The position numbers and the translations under genes are program-made. A DNA stretch of 64,000 bases from Oopsacas minuta. Taxonomy: Eukaryota; Porifera; Hexactinellida; Lyssacinosida; Leucopsacidae. Below, one piece after another: positions 49,347 through 61,503 of the stretch (its first letter is position 1; every line of letters begins with the position of its first letter). Location of the stretch: assembly GCA_024704765.1 (NCBI GenBank), contig JAKMXF010000312.1:1-64000 (forward strand), in the 5' to 3' direction. The notes under the pieces are model-generated. The model was not told the origin of the DNA, searched no databases, and was given only the letters and a program-made list of their open reading frames with translations.

Positions 49347-50934
49347 ATGGCTACAGAGGACACATCACCAGAAGAGGTTCTGCCCCCAGGGGAGCTAGAG
49401 AAGAGACTCAGGGACCCTCACTACAATAACCCCACACCTGATCCAATAGCTCAGAAACTAGTCATAGAAGCTGACGGGAAATTAGTGTCCAGCAAAACTT
49501 TCATAGGGAAATTGTTTGGAGGTGTACAGAAAGTTGAAGAGGCAGCTGAGGCATTCCATAGGGCAGGTTGGTTGCTAGGATAATCAATTGGCAATTCTGC
49601 TATTTGTCACCTTTCCTCTCAGTTATGGAGTTTGCTTTATGTTCTAACATATTCTTCATGTACTATTTACATTCTTTCGGTAACTAGGGAATCTATTCAA
49701 AGTGAACAAGAACTGGGAGTTAGCTGGGGATGCATTCACGCGTGCCTCTGAGGTACAGTCCCAGCTGGACAGTAGACACGAGACTGCTACTACTCTAATT
49801 GATGCTGCTGTTTGTTATAAAAAGTGTAATCTAGCTAAAGCAGCTGATAGCTATAGCAAATCCAGTGAGGTAGTATATACATTCCTTTATCACTTAGTTG
49901 TAGTTATGATATTATTATTCAGGTGTCAAAAACACACAATTTTCATGACATATAAACAATTAATATTTCCACAAATGTTTTGATTTAATTAGCAAATACT
50001 TCATAACACCTCATGTAGCCATCTGTATTAATAATCACCCTTAGGTGTTATTATTGTTCCTAAAATTTGTACTTAAACTGAATATTATTTTGTCTGTATT
50101 ACACTGGTTTATACTGGTCTCATACTCCCCGACATTCCTATACCTCTATCTGTTGCTATAGATATACCTTGAGATGGGTCGTTTCAACATGTCCGCTAAG
50201 TATAACATAGCTCTAGCAGAGGTGTTAGAATCCATGAATGATATATCAGCGTCTATAGACAAATACCTGAAGGCAGGAGACATGTATGCAGCAGAGGATA
50301 GTAACAGTGCTTGTAGTAAAGCATTATTGAAATCTGCTAGCTTATATGCTAAGCTGTGTAGATGGAATGAAGCTATACAGCTGTATGATAGAGTTATTGA
50401 GTCATCTCTTAAGACTAGGTGTGAATAATTTATAGATAAACAAACAAACAAACATAGCAGCTGTCCCCAACCAACCCATTGGTGTTCCTTGGACGACAGT
50501 AGGGATTCCACTGGTGAAATAGGTTGTGACCAGCTGTATTAGAATATATATATATTTATGAATTCCATTCCTCCACTAGGTTGCTATCTTACTCAGTAAA
50601 AGAGTACATGTTTCGTTCTCTCCTCTGTCAGATCCTCCTTAAGAGAGGAGAGGTAGCTAGTAAGATTGACACCTATGTACAGCTCCACCCTCCCTTCCAG
50701 GACACCAGAGAGTTAAAACTAATAACAGATGTAATAACAGCTGTAGAGGAGGGGGAAAGTGAACAATTAAATGAATTCTTTGACGAGTATGACAGGATAT
50801 CCCGATTTGATGCCTGGTACAAGTTTGTGATAGGACAGATACGACAATTGTCCTTAGATCCCCAAGGGGACGCTGACCAGAAAACAGACCTAGATGACTT
50901 GAATAAGGACTCCGATCTGAGTGATCTTAAGTAA
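49347..50934 (+). CDS. NAPA: Alpha-SNAP, NSF attachment protein
   Basis: Four exons (49347-49566, 49688-49869, 50162-50418, 50580-50934), 1,014 nt, 337 aa; animal alpha-SNAPs have about 295. The extra length is an N-terminal extension of about 35 residues (MATEDTSPEEVLPPGELEKR...) and an acidic C-terminal tail (DLDDLNKDSDLSDLK). The core FIGKLFGGVQKVEEAAEAFHRAGNLFKVNKNW matches the alpha-SNAP membrane-binding loop and first TPR, and LLSYSVKEYMFRSLLCQ matches later repeats. Alpha-SNAP recruits NSF to SNARE complexes for disassembly. Normal alpha-SNAP ends in a Leu required to stimulate NSF; here the last residues are DLK. Confidence 0.9.
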
Positions 50935-51193
50935 CCAATTTCTGTATATGTGTGTAATCAGTGGATTGTTGCTATTTTTAGAATATTGTTTTGTTAATCA
51001 ATACTTTACTTCTTTGAGATACCCTCTAGTCCGATAGGGTAACACGTGTCACACCTTACCTCAGAGCTGTGATAAGATTTATCTTAGAAATTTGACAAGA
51101 TTATAAGTTATGCCACTTGACACCTACATGCTATATCTCATATCTGTAGCTGTCATAATATATAAGATGTTCTTAATTAAATTAGCATAGGGC

Positions 51194-53259
51194 ATGCCAG
51201 GTAACAGGAACCTATTCCCCATCAGAGCTCAGCCAGGGCTTAAGATAGCCTTCTCTGTTATGACGTCATATCTCCTGTACGTCCCCTCATGGAGCAGGAG
51301 GACTATAGAATTGTTCTTCTCATTTCAGAGTCTGTTGTTGTTGACATTATGGGTGTTACTACACTTCACGTTCCTAACCTATCCAACTATCTGTCTTAAT
51401 CAATCACACCTAATTCCTCTTATGAATAACTTGTCTGGTACAGACGTGTTAAGGTTATCATTATGGATAAATTACACTATTCCTATCGTATCATATGGTT
51501 AGTTGTTTGTTTGTTTGTTTGTTTGTTTGTTTGTTTCATTGGTTTCCAATTTAATTCAGCCATTTGTTTACAGTTCCTTCAGATTTGGTATGTCATAAAC
51601 CGAACTACAAAACAATAATACAAACATATTCACAATCAACATGTCCTATGAATATTGATACAGGACAACACAACAGGTTAACTTCAATTATTATTATTAT
51701 TACGTATTGTTTATCTATTTGTTGTTATTGTTGTTTGAATGTAGTGAGAGTATGCTCTATAACCTACTGATAGCTGAATACCAGCTGTCACAACAGGAAC
51801 TATCAGATGAATCAGCTGTTCCTATCCTTCAAGAACCAGAACTATCACCTCATAATCATTCACACTTACTAGTATCAACACTGTGAGTATTGTTACTATA
51901 TTACTGTTGTTATTCACTTGTTTACATGTTTGTTTACAGGCTAGAGAGTATGGAATTCTCCTCGTTTGAAGGTGTCTTGAAGTTGCCACATTCCATAAGA
52001 GACACATTAGGAATTAACACTTCTAGAGTAGATATAGATTATTTTACAGATGACTGTATGCAGGTAGCATTAGGATTCCTACCAGTAGCTGCTCTAGTCG
52101 GATATGATGAGGTTTGTGCCACATTATACACCCTATGCCACATTATACATCCTATGCCACCTTATAACCACTTAATACCTTGTAGTTACTCATGCAATCC
52201 TTCCGTTACCTCAGCAAGTATCACTTTAACTCTACAGGGTATGTACAGGATCTGAGTACTCGGGAGATATACAGATTCTATTCTGCATATTTTGACAGAA
52301 TGCTGTTACTATTTGCATTCTTTCCAATTCTAATTATAGCTCTAATGAGCTCTAACTTATTGTGGTTCTGTCACGTTATTATACATCACATGGCTATATT
52401 TATGAGATTTACAGCTGATCATATCGCCCCTATTTTCATGTCACTCGCTACCTTGACACTCCTCTACGCTCTGTTTGGGATATTTGCTGTTATGACAGGT
52501 CTCCTTAATGATGACGGTCCCCTCTGTCTGATTGTAATGCTGGCTATATTCAGTGCAGACCAGTACTATCTGGTGTTCTGTAATCATCCTGTGTCCAAGA
52601 GACAATGGCCGAAGTTCTTCTATTTGTTCTTGTTTGTGTTTGTTGCTTACTATCTCAGGTTTAATGGTCAGCTGTTTCTATACGCTTTCCTGACATGTTA
52701 CACCTTATTAACCCTCTCTATGGTATGTGAGTATAGTAAACTCCTGTTATATCGAAGCTTAAGGGACCGTGATAATTATACCAATGGAAATGTGACGGTT
52801 TGGGAGCATATTTGTTTAACACTTCGATATATCCGTGTTCTATATAATGAGAGTTGACTGTATTTATTATTTACATGTTATATAGGTGTTATGTGATTAA
52901 TCCTTAGGTATACTTCATGCACAGCTGGGAATTAGTACTGGTGGAGCATGCTATGAGACAAGCAGGCCTGACTATAAATACAAATTCTAATAATAGATTT
53001 AAAACAGCATTCCTGAAGTACCAAGTGTTGCTAGGACAGATTAATAGACCAGTTCATCAGTTGATACAAGTTGAAATACAGGTTTGATAATGTGGTAGAA
53101 ATTGGACCAAATTGGTCCAATTCCTGCTTGACAGGAGGCTAATTTGGGTCAGTTATTTTATTGGTTGATTTGTAGGTGGGTCCAGTAATGGCGCCACCGC
53201 CACCTCCACCACCTCCACCACCTGTACCACAAGCGAGACACAACTCCACACAGCAGTAA
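51194..53259 (+). CDS. TMEM259: Membralin (TMEM259)
   Basis: About eight exons. The N-terminus RNLFPIRAQPGLKIAF...VPSWSRRTIELFFSFQSLLLL matches membralin, followed by a lumenal segment with N-glycosylation sites (NLSG, NYT, NTS), then a cluster of transmembrane helices from about 52285. Signature stretches are FSADQYYLVFCNHPVSKRQW and FFYLFLFVFVAYYLRFNGQL, and VYFMHSWELVLVEHAMRQAG in a later exon. The last exon encodes ten prolines and ends HNSTQQ. Membralin is an ER membrane protein in an ERAD complex. The track between 52.1 and 52.2 kb includes a repeated intronic GCCACATTATACA motif. Confidence 0.9.
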
Positions 53260-53613
53260 CCTTTAAGAAATCAGCCTTCCTGAAGAGCTACATTCCATCC
53301 AGATATATCTGTTGCTATAGATACATTGTATATTTATTCTATCAATCTGGAACCATCTGTGCCACATTTTGTAGAACTAATTCTATTATTTAATTAGCCA
53401 ATAAATCCTTTGCAATCATCCCATTTGTATTATTCTATTTTTAGTAACAAATTACATTAATATTGAGAAGTAGAATGTGTTGTTTGTTTGTTATTTGTTC
53501 AAGGATTTGACGCTTATAACATACAACAAACAAACAAACAAACACAAATAGATAGGTAGACTACCCTAGCAACACCATTTGAATTAGGAATGTAGCATAT
53601 TAATAGCCATTAT
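53260..53613. other. Intergenic region before the PH-PTEN gene
   Basis: 354 bp of AT-rich sequence with GTTT and AAAC tetranucleotide tracts (about 53479-53495 and 53522-53546) in opposite orientation that could pair. No gene seen. Confidence 0.5.
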
Positions 53614-56600
53614 ATGTGCGCAAAGAGACTAGCTCTCCCCCAGGAGATCCATCATCCCCTGCATAAAGGTTACATTAACAAGCAGGGAGGTTCTCACAAG
53701 AACTGGAAAACAAGATACGCTATCCTCTATCCACACCTACTTGTTTACTACGTACACTCTGGTAAATACGAGTATGATATAAAGAGAGGGTGTTTAGAGG
53801 TAAATAACAACAGGACACTTTAGCTTATATGAAATATAAACAAATATACTAATTAGTTCCGTAAATAGTTTCGTATTACAATTGCTCCATCACACATTAG
53901 TTAAGAAATTGAATTGAATACTATATTTCATATCCTAACAACCATTAGGCTTTATGGAATGCTGTATCGATTACTCCCTATATATGAGAGTCTACCAGTT
54001 CATTCTACAGTATGTGATACCGTGCCATAGGATAGGGGAATTTCTATTGACGTCATTAGTCAACTTTAAGCCACATTATTTGTCAGATATTTAAGTTGTC
54101 CACTTGTTTATATTTCAAGAGAAACACTTTTTCCCTTGTTTACGTTTGTTAGAGTTTGTTTACTAGTTTGTTTATTTATTTAGAACCGTAAGAATCACGT
54201 TATATTACACGGAGCACAGGTCGTATGCTCCAGGAGCTCTCTAGATAAACTACAATTTGCATTCACTATTATTGTAACAGCTACAGACAACAAACGAACG
54301 TAAATAATAATAATAATAATAGAATAATATGCATAACTCTGTCAGCTGATTGGTTGCTATTGTCAGGAGAGCAGCTGATATTCATTTGTATTATATTCAT
54401 ACACACATGGTTACATACCTATTCTATAAATAGACGTGTTAGCCCAATCAAACTTGTTTCAGCGCCCTAATTAGCCCTCTTATTGTTGTTATTTACAATT
54501 ATAATAGCTCCAGGGGATAGGTACATGGGACGGTAGGACCCCAAGAATTTCAAAGGCCCGATCCTCTAAACCAGCGGTTCCAGTTTGGGAACAGCTGCCC
54601 TATACTTATATCTGCTGTTAATAGCATAATTAGTAGCTGAAACAAGTAATTAATAATCCTATTACCCCTGATAATTAGATTAGTCTATTTATAGCACATA
54701 CGTCATTGCTAACAGCAGTATAATAGAGAGAGATCTTTGGATGGATAAAGTGAATGAGGCTATTAATGGGGGCGCTACCCCTGACACTATTAAGGACACT
54801 AAAGTTCATCCTAAACTCAAACTATTAACTAAAGAGTCAACACTCAGACTACTGGATTCGTTAGTTATTTGTTTGTTTGTTTATTTGTTTGTTTGTTTAT
54901 TTGTTGTTGTTTACAGAAATACAGCGGATTCAGTTAGGAATGCTATGGTAGATAAAGATAGTGAGTCTGATATTGATGATACAGATTCAGAGAATGAGGT
55001 ATACTGATTATTTAGACAATCCATTACGGTCTTATTATATGTATATTTCACACCTAGAATGAGCCACATAGACGTTCAGCAAAGAGTCAGGCATTAGCCA
55101 TTAAAGCACACTCTGTAGCACAACCTAGCGTAAGCGCAGTAACACCGGATGCATGTCTATCTACCACAGCTTCTAATATGCCGAGACCTATGCTACAGAA
55201 GGAAGCTATGACTATGAATCCTGATGTTAGTAATACGAATGATGAATCAGTAATATCTCTAGATGACTCACATCTGAAGCATAGACATGTCACTGGTAAA
55301 CAAACAAACAAACAAACAAACAAACAAATAACAATAAAATGTATTCTGTAGATCAAGTCTCAGATGATGTGATACCATCCTGTCCTGGTGTTGAGATTAT
55401 ACTAACCTGGTCAACACATGTACCAAATACTAGTTAGTTGTTTATAATTAGTCAACACCTTAATATGCTATTTATAGTATCATAACTGTCCTGTAGAGGT
55501 TATGCTGGGTAAAGAAGGGTTCCTGTACAAACAGGGGGGTAAGCATAAGACCTGGAAATATCGTTACGTCATAGCTGTACCCGGGAGATTAGCTTACTAC
55601 AAATCTAAACCACATGGACCTGGCGTGAGTTATAAGTGTTTGTTGTTGTTTTCTTGTTTTATTATTGTTTACTTAGGATAAAGCTATGGGTATTGTGAAG
55701 CTTAAGAACATAGCATGTTCCTCTAAACCTGGTTAGTTCATATTAATCATATGAATAATCTAAACACCTATTTATGTAACACTTCTAGGTATTGCCAAGT
55801 TTCCTAACCTGTTTGAGATAACTAGTAACAGTCAATGGAATAAGAGAGGGTATGACCATGGATATAGTTATATTAAAGTTCTATTTATAGTAACATTCTA
55901 TTTTAGGACATATGTATTCTCAGCTGTATCAGGAGATGAAAGAACTGAGTGGATGGAGGCCCTACAGGTGTTAGAATTAATCATATGTAGAAATATTGAT
56001 CCTCATAACATTGAGTACTAGCATCTCTGTATTGTTTGTGTAGTAATCTCCTAGACAGGAGGTAATTGAGTTTACGTGTTAAGTGGTCCAATTGTGTCCT
56101 CAGTGACACTTCCTCCTCTCTGAGACCACTCAGCTGTTCCACTAGATCTGAGTACTTCCTTGACACCTGAATATAATTCCTTTTAATTGGTGTATTGTCT
56201 CTGAAAGATTCATCTAGTTGACATTCCAAATACTTTAATCTGTAACCAAGTTGTTCACATCTCTCTTCCTTCTTCTTCAACCTTTCATCCTATTAGATAA
56301 TTTAATTAGGGATCCCTGTCCTCCTGCCCCCTGTCCAACTCACCTTGTCCCTCAGAGCAGATCTCATATGTAACTTCTCATCATTTCTCATTTCTAAGCT
56401 GTGACACAAATCATTTTGACCACTTTCTGCCACTTTTTTAAGTTTCCGCTCGATGACGCCTATTTTATCATCTAGTTCTGTCACAAATATTAAATATTTG
56501 TGTATCTGTACATCTATAGGTGTTAGAATTGTGTCGCTATTTGATCTCATTTATAACAGTCATAACATTATTTGTTTATATATATGCATATATATATCAG

Positions 56601-58094
56601 TCATCTGATTGGTTACTGGCGTCTGTTATTCTCTTAATACATGTATGTAATCAGGTGCTAGGAGGAAACTATAAGGCTCACATAGAGGAACTGACGGAGC
56701 TTGAGACCCATAGAGACCCTATTGGTCCTGAATCCAGAGCAAAATCATTTTCAGATGCAATTACTTCCTCTATAGACGAGGACGATTATGTACCCAAGAA
56801 GGAACCGGTACTAGAGACAGTACCAGAGGGTGCAGCCCCTGAACTCAATATTGTACCCTGCATAGAGCCTCTTAGTAAGTTCTTTACATAAAAAACCTGT
56901 ATTGAATCAGCTGATTAATGCATTTATTCTATTTATAGCCACTAAGACTAAGAGACATGTAGAAGGAAACTATGACCTGGATATATCATGTAAGTATATT
57001 GTTTTTGTTTTTGTTGTTGTTTACTTGTTATTCCTCAGATATCACCAGTAACATACTAGTGATGTCATTCCCTTACTCTAAGGAAGAACTTTATAATACC
57101 CAGAAAGGAAGAAATGATATTGATATTGTCGAGAAGTAAGTTGTTTATTTGTTTATTTATTTGTTTACCTGTTGTTGTGTTTAGGTTCCTGAATGAGAAG
57201 TACAACAAATCTTACAGAGTGTACAATTTGTAAGCTAGCAAATAATAATAAATAATCAGCTGATTACTTCTGTATACCTTAGGTGTAAAGAGATGACATA
57301 CCCAAACACAAGATTCAATGGGAACATAGGATTGTTCCCATATGAGGATCATTGTCCCCCTCCCCTCTTGATGTTAGACATCTTCATTAAGGATATGGTA
57401 TGTAGCCACTTATGTGCCACCTTACTGCCACTTTTAACACCTTTTTTGTGTTTTATGTAGCAAAATTGGATGGGAGCAGATTCTAATAATGTAGCTGTCA
57501 TTCACTGTAATTCAGGGAAGGGACGATCAGGCTGTATGGTAGCTAGCTATCTCATATATGCCAAGTAAGTACACGCTTAGATAGGTGTTATATACTTCAC
57601 ACCTAGGTCCAAATGGGCTGGTTCCGATGTGACCAGTATGTTATATTTTAATTAACACCTATTTCCATAGAGAGATGTTCTATAATGAAGCTATTACTCA
57701 GTTTAATACCAATAGAATAAACTTTGGAAGAGTGAGTATATTTAATCCCTATATATACACATTTTCACACCTTTATAACCTCTCATCTCCTAGGGCCTTG
57801 TAATACCCAGTCACCTTAGATACATAAAATATGTAGACAGGATCCGTCTTAATCCAACAGAGTACTCATTCGATAGAAATGATGAGAGAACAATAGAATC
57901 TATACAAATAAAAGTACCTAATGACGCAGGACCAGATTGGAGTATGTACATTCCTTTGTTATTATACGGTAACTATGGTGTGTATTATGTTTGTTTGTTT
58001 ATTTAGAACCATTTGTTACTATTGTGTCTATGGATTCTAACTTGGAGATGTTCAACTCGGTTGTAAGTATAATTCATTGTTTCTAAATTTAGTA

Positions 58095-58147
<53 letters not shown>

Positions 58148-58651
58148 GAAAGAGGGAGTAACTGCTAAGAACACAGTATCTAAAGTAAGTCTGTTTGTTG
58201 TTTGTTTATTTGTTTTGTTTACTTGTTAATTTATTTGTTTACTTGTTTAGCTTATCACAATTCGTGACATAAATCTTGTCATCAAGAATAACATACAAGT
58301 AAATATTTGGGACTTTGATGACAATTTGGATAGTAATGTAAGTACAGTCACATATATATATATATCTGCCACTTGACACCTTGTATAACTTCTGACTATA
58401 TTTGAACTGAAACTATAGAGGTGTTAATACCATATATATATATCCAATAGCTATCTCTAGATGCCTATCTATTCATTCACTCAGCATTCATTACAGATAA
58501 TGTTTTGTTATTCAAGAAGTGTGATGTTAGTTATATATTGATTAGGTGTTAAATATATATTTATATATTCTATTTATAGCTCGACAAGTTGTATAAAAGC
58601 AAGGTACAAGGATTCTCAATTAGTATCCATTTCGCACCTCTCGCCTCCTAG
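53614..58651 (+). CDS. PTEN-like lipid phosphatase with two N-terminal PH domains
   Basis: About 20 exons, beginning 53614-53799, 54184-54299, 54695-54859. PH1: GYINKQGGSHKNWKTRYAIL to RTTYVIANSSIIERDLWMDK. An acidic Ser-rich linker is followed by PH2: GFLYKQGGKHKTWKYRYVIA to GTYVFSAVSGDERTEWMEAL. Then comes a PTEN-type catalytic domain (GNYDLDISYITSNILVMSFP, FPYEDHCPPP, P-loop HCNSGKGRSGCM with catalytic Cys and Arg) and a PTEN-like C2 domain (KPFVTIVSMDSNLEMFNS to VNIWDFDDNLD), ending FAPLAS. Standard PTEN has no PH domains. The P-loop lacks one PTEN lysine. Linking exons keep frame through the linker, supporting one gene, but a transcript is needed to prove it. A second gene is nested antisense at 55981-56550. 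Confidence 0.8.
55981..56550 (-). CDS. Coiled-coil protein nested antisense in an intron
   Basis: Two exons (56550-56344, 56289-55981) with a clean GTGAGT...ATAG intron on the minus strand; 516 nt, 171 aa. The protein is strongly coiled-coil: VTELDDKIGVIERKLKKV, DERLKKKEERCEQLGYRLKY, SDLVEQLSGLREEEVSLRTQ, ending DASTQCYEDQYFYI. The whole gene sits in the PH-PTEN intron between the donor at 55968 and the acceptor near 56654; its stop is just 12 nt from that donor. No family recognised; resembles short centrosomal or axonemal coiled-coil proteins in composition only. Confidence 0.75.
58101..58148. repeat. (ATT)n microsatellite in a PH-PTEN intron
   Basis: A pure ATT run fills most of a short intron in the C2-encoding part of the gene, ending directly in a TTAG acceptor. 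Confidence 0.95.
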
Positions 58652-58802
58652 TCCCCTCGCCCCCTTAGGTACCCATATGTATACCCCTGTGTCTGCTAGC
58701 TTATACCTGTATATATTGAACTTGTGTACAAACTACATTTATTATTTTCAATCTATCTAAACAATAACAACTCTAAAAATATAGTAAAAACAAACAAACA
58801 AA

Positions 58803-59990
58803 TTATTTTGTCACTTTCAAGGGTGGTGCAACAACACTGTCCATCGGTTCTACCTCAGCAACCACTTCTGGTTCTTGGAATGCAGTTACTTCTTGCCACA
58901 CCAAACTCTTCCAATCCTTTTTAGTGTAATTTTCCACATCCATAATATCTTCAACTATTTTCTTGTGAGGAGGGTTCACGTCCTTTTCACTGTACCAATC
59001 CTTGAAATAGGGGTGTTTCAAGGCGGACGCCACCGTGATCCTCTCCTCTACCGGTATTACCAATAGATGTTCTAGTAAATCACGCGCCAAATGGTTTAGT
59101 CCCGTTTCCTCATGTGAGTAGCATAAAAATCTTTGGTTTGGAAATATGGATTCTATGTGGGGCTTTTCATGATATGGTCTTCTCCTGCAGTATTCTTGAA
59201 CCGTAGGCACCAGTTGTGCGAAATATGCCTCATTCGGTGTCCCCCTCACCTCACATACCTTGTTCCACTGGTCTACATAATCCTGTCCCTTCATACAAGG
59301 ATGTCCGAGTATGAGCTCTGCCATTATACACCCCACAGACCACACGTCTACTTCACAATGATACGGGAGACCTACTATGATCTCTGGAGCCCGATAATAC
59401 CTCGTGACGACATAGGGTGTGAATTGACTCTCAATATTTTCTGAGTGTATCATCGATCGGGCTAAACCGAAGTCCAATATCTTAAGACACACAACATTAA
59501 GTCCTTCCTTATCAAACTTAACAACTATATTGGATGGCTTCATGTCTCTGTGTGCTACTCCACATAAATGCATGTACAGTACAGCACTAAGCATTTGATA
59601 TACCATTCCTTGGAGGGTTCTGTGGTCAAATGGGTTCTCCATTTTACGGATTAGAGAGGCCAGGTTGTACTTAGCTAGGTCCATAACCACGTAGATCTCC
59701 TCAAAGCTCTCAATACTTGGATCAGGTGTGAAGAGGTTTAGCATTGAGATTATATTTGGGTGACATAAATTCTTCATAAGGTACAGCTCCCTATAGGTCC
59801 GTTTAGCGTTGGGGTCTGACGAAAAACCCTTTATAAACTTTTTAATCGCGACCCGCTCCCCTCGCACCTGGTCCTCAGCTGACACCACATGGCCCTGAGC
59901 GCCAAATCCTATCTTCTTTTCAACTTTATAGCGAGAAGGGATCGTGAAGGGAATAGAGGTGATTGTCTCCGTATGGAATCCTGGCTTCAT
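58803..59990 (-). CDS. JNK: JNK-type MAP kinase, intronless
   Basis: Single exon of 395 aa from the Met at 59990; a longer frame starts at 60065, but MKPGFHTETITS...IPSRYKVEKKIGFGAQG fits the JNK N-terminus. Glycine loop GFGAQGHV, VAIKKF lysine, HRDMKPSN catalytic loop (Met for the usual Leu), DFGLAR, and the dual-phosphorylation TPY motif in SQFTPYVVTRYYRAPE, diagnostic of JNK. VDQWNKVCEVRGTP and the C-terminal docking region also match. An insertion precedes DFG (KFDKEGLNVVCLKILDFG). Length is normal. The lack of introns beside intron-rich genes suggests a retrocopy or loss; the frame is intact. Confidence 0.95.
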   Translation of the reverse strand: MKPGFHTETITSIPFTIPSRYKVEKKIGFGAQGHVVSAEDQVRGERVAIKKFIKGFSSDPNAKRTYRELYLMKNLCHPNIISMLNLFTPDPSIESFEEIYVVMDLAKYNLASLIRKMENPFDHRTLQGMVYQMLSAVLYMHLCGVAHRDMKPSNIVVKFDKEGLNVVCLKILDFGLARSMIHSENIESQFTPYVVTRYYRAPEIIVGLPYHCEVDVWSVGCIMAELILGHPCMKGQDYVDQWNKVCEVRGTPNEAYFAQLVPTVQEYCRRRPYHEKPHIESIFPNQRFLCYSHEETGLNHLARDLLEHLLVIPVEERITVASALKHPYFKDWYSEKDVNPPHKKIVEDIMDVENYTKKDWKSLVWQEVTAFQEPEVVAEVEPMDSVVAPPLKVTK

Positions 59991-60065
59991 TGTATTATCA
60001 GATAAGATGGTCAATATCAAATTGCATTTATAGAAATATTGTGAGCATACTCTTGGTGGTGTCAT

Positions 60066-61503
60066 GTTCTCTACCTAACTACTAAGTGGGTAAATGGAAT
60101 GTAGTAACGTGGTGGTATAAGTTCAATTATTTGCAACTGTATTCTGATTGGTTAATATTTGTGGTAAAGCTGTGGATACTTGTTTACTTGTTTACTCTAA
60201 TAACTAGGGGATATCGCCATGTTGTTGTTTACAAATGTATTTGTATTATTTACACAGTTTATACACGCATATTTGCTCCAATATATTAATATGCAAATGT
60301 AAACAGCTGTATGATTGTCAAAATTGTATTTCCCTGATTTTTTAGTTTTTTCCAATAATTAGAATTCTTAGACAGAAGCCAATTTTCAAATTACCAAATA
60401 TGACTTTAAAATTTGTTAATAATTGAAGAGTAATTGTGTTCTGCAATCTTTCCCGCGTTTCCCCGCTTAAAATGGTAAAGTTCGATGCCAGTTCACACGT
60501 CAATCTATCAACCTTTATAATCTTATCAAAATCTCAATTATCTGATTTGATGGTATTGAATAATCTAATTATCCTATGACGTAACAGTAGCTGTAATATT
60601 ATTCCGCAATATCCTCTACACAAATGCCACTTACGACACTTTTTCATGCCACAATCCACCCATAACCCACCACACAATAACTTCCTAGTAAATACATTGT
60701 ATAGTTAAAAGACAATCAGATTAGAGAGTAACCACAAATGATGTATAATTACATTAATACACAGGTGTTTGTAGTTTATACTTATTACATCTGGACAATG
60801 TCCCGTCAGAACTTGCATAATAGAACCTTAAGCGGGTATTTCTTCATAACTGGAGTTGTTGAGGGTATTAATTATTTTAGTGTCATATTATAACACCTTA
60901 TCGTAACTAATGAGTGTTATAATAATGATTATTATTAATATTGTCTTGTCATAATCTGATTTATGATTGGTGAATAGAATCTATCATATTAATTAGTCAT
61001 ATTTGTGTTTACAGCTATTATTGTTATTATTGTTGTTATTATTGTTATTATTGTTATTGTTATTATTATTGTTATTATTGTTATTATTATTATTGTTGTT
61101 ATTATTGTTATTATTGTTATTATTGTTATTGTTATTATTATTGTTATTATTGTTATTATTATTATTGTTGTTATTATTGTTATTATTGTTATTATTGTTA
61201 TTATTAGAATTTTGTATCAAATTTGATTGTTCTATACTTTTCTGAATAACAGCTGTTATATTCTCAGAACACAGGATTTGATTGGTTGCCACAATTCATA
61301 CATATTTGAGGTAATTAATATTAGTATGACATATTTGTGTAGATTGAGAATTCACACCTATCCGCCAATTTCTGCCACAATTCCACCATTACAAAAATAT
61401 AATTAATAATTCTTGGTTTCAATAAGAGACACTTTAAGCCACAATTCTAGAAATCTATAAATAAGGAATAGTTCTAAGCATTAGAAGTAATTCTGTTGAT
61501 AAA
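60066..61503. other. Intergenic region with a large TTA/TTG microsatellite
   Basis: About 1.4 kb of AT-rich sequence upstream of both the JNK-like gene (-) and the VWA gene (+). Apart from the trinucleotide repeat at 61016-61206 I see no gene. Poly-Leu, poly-Asn and poly-Ile/Val frames across the repeat are not coding. Confidence 0.65.
61016..61206. repeat. Compound (TTA/TTG)n repeat with higher-order pattern
   Basis: About 190 bp of TTA and TTG triplets. The order of triplets repeats: GTTGTT marks at about 61032, 61095 and 61167 show two longer units (63 and 72 bp) of similar triplet order, so it grew by duplication of blocks, not only by slippage. Confidence 0.9.

Noticed and set aside
60993-61292. 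Long poly-Asn, poly-Leu and poly-Ile/Val frames
   Set aside because: They are translations of the TTA/TTG microsatellite in several frames on both strands.
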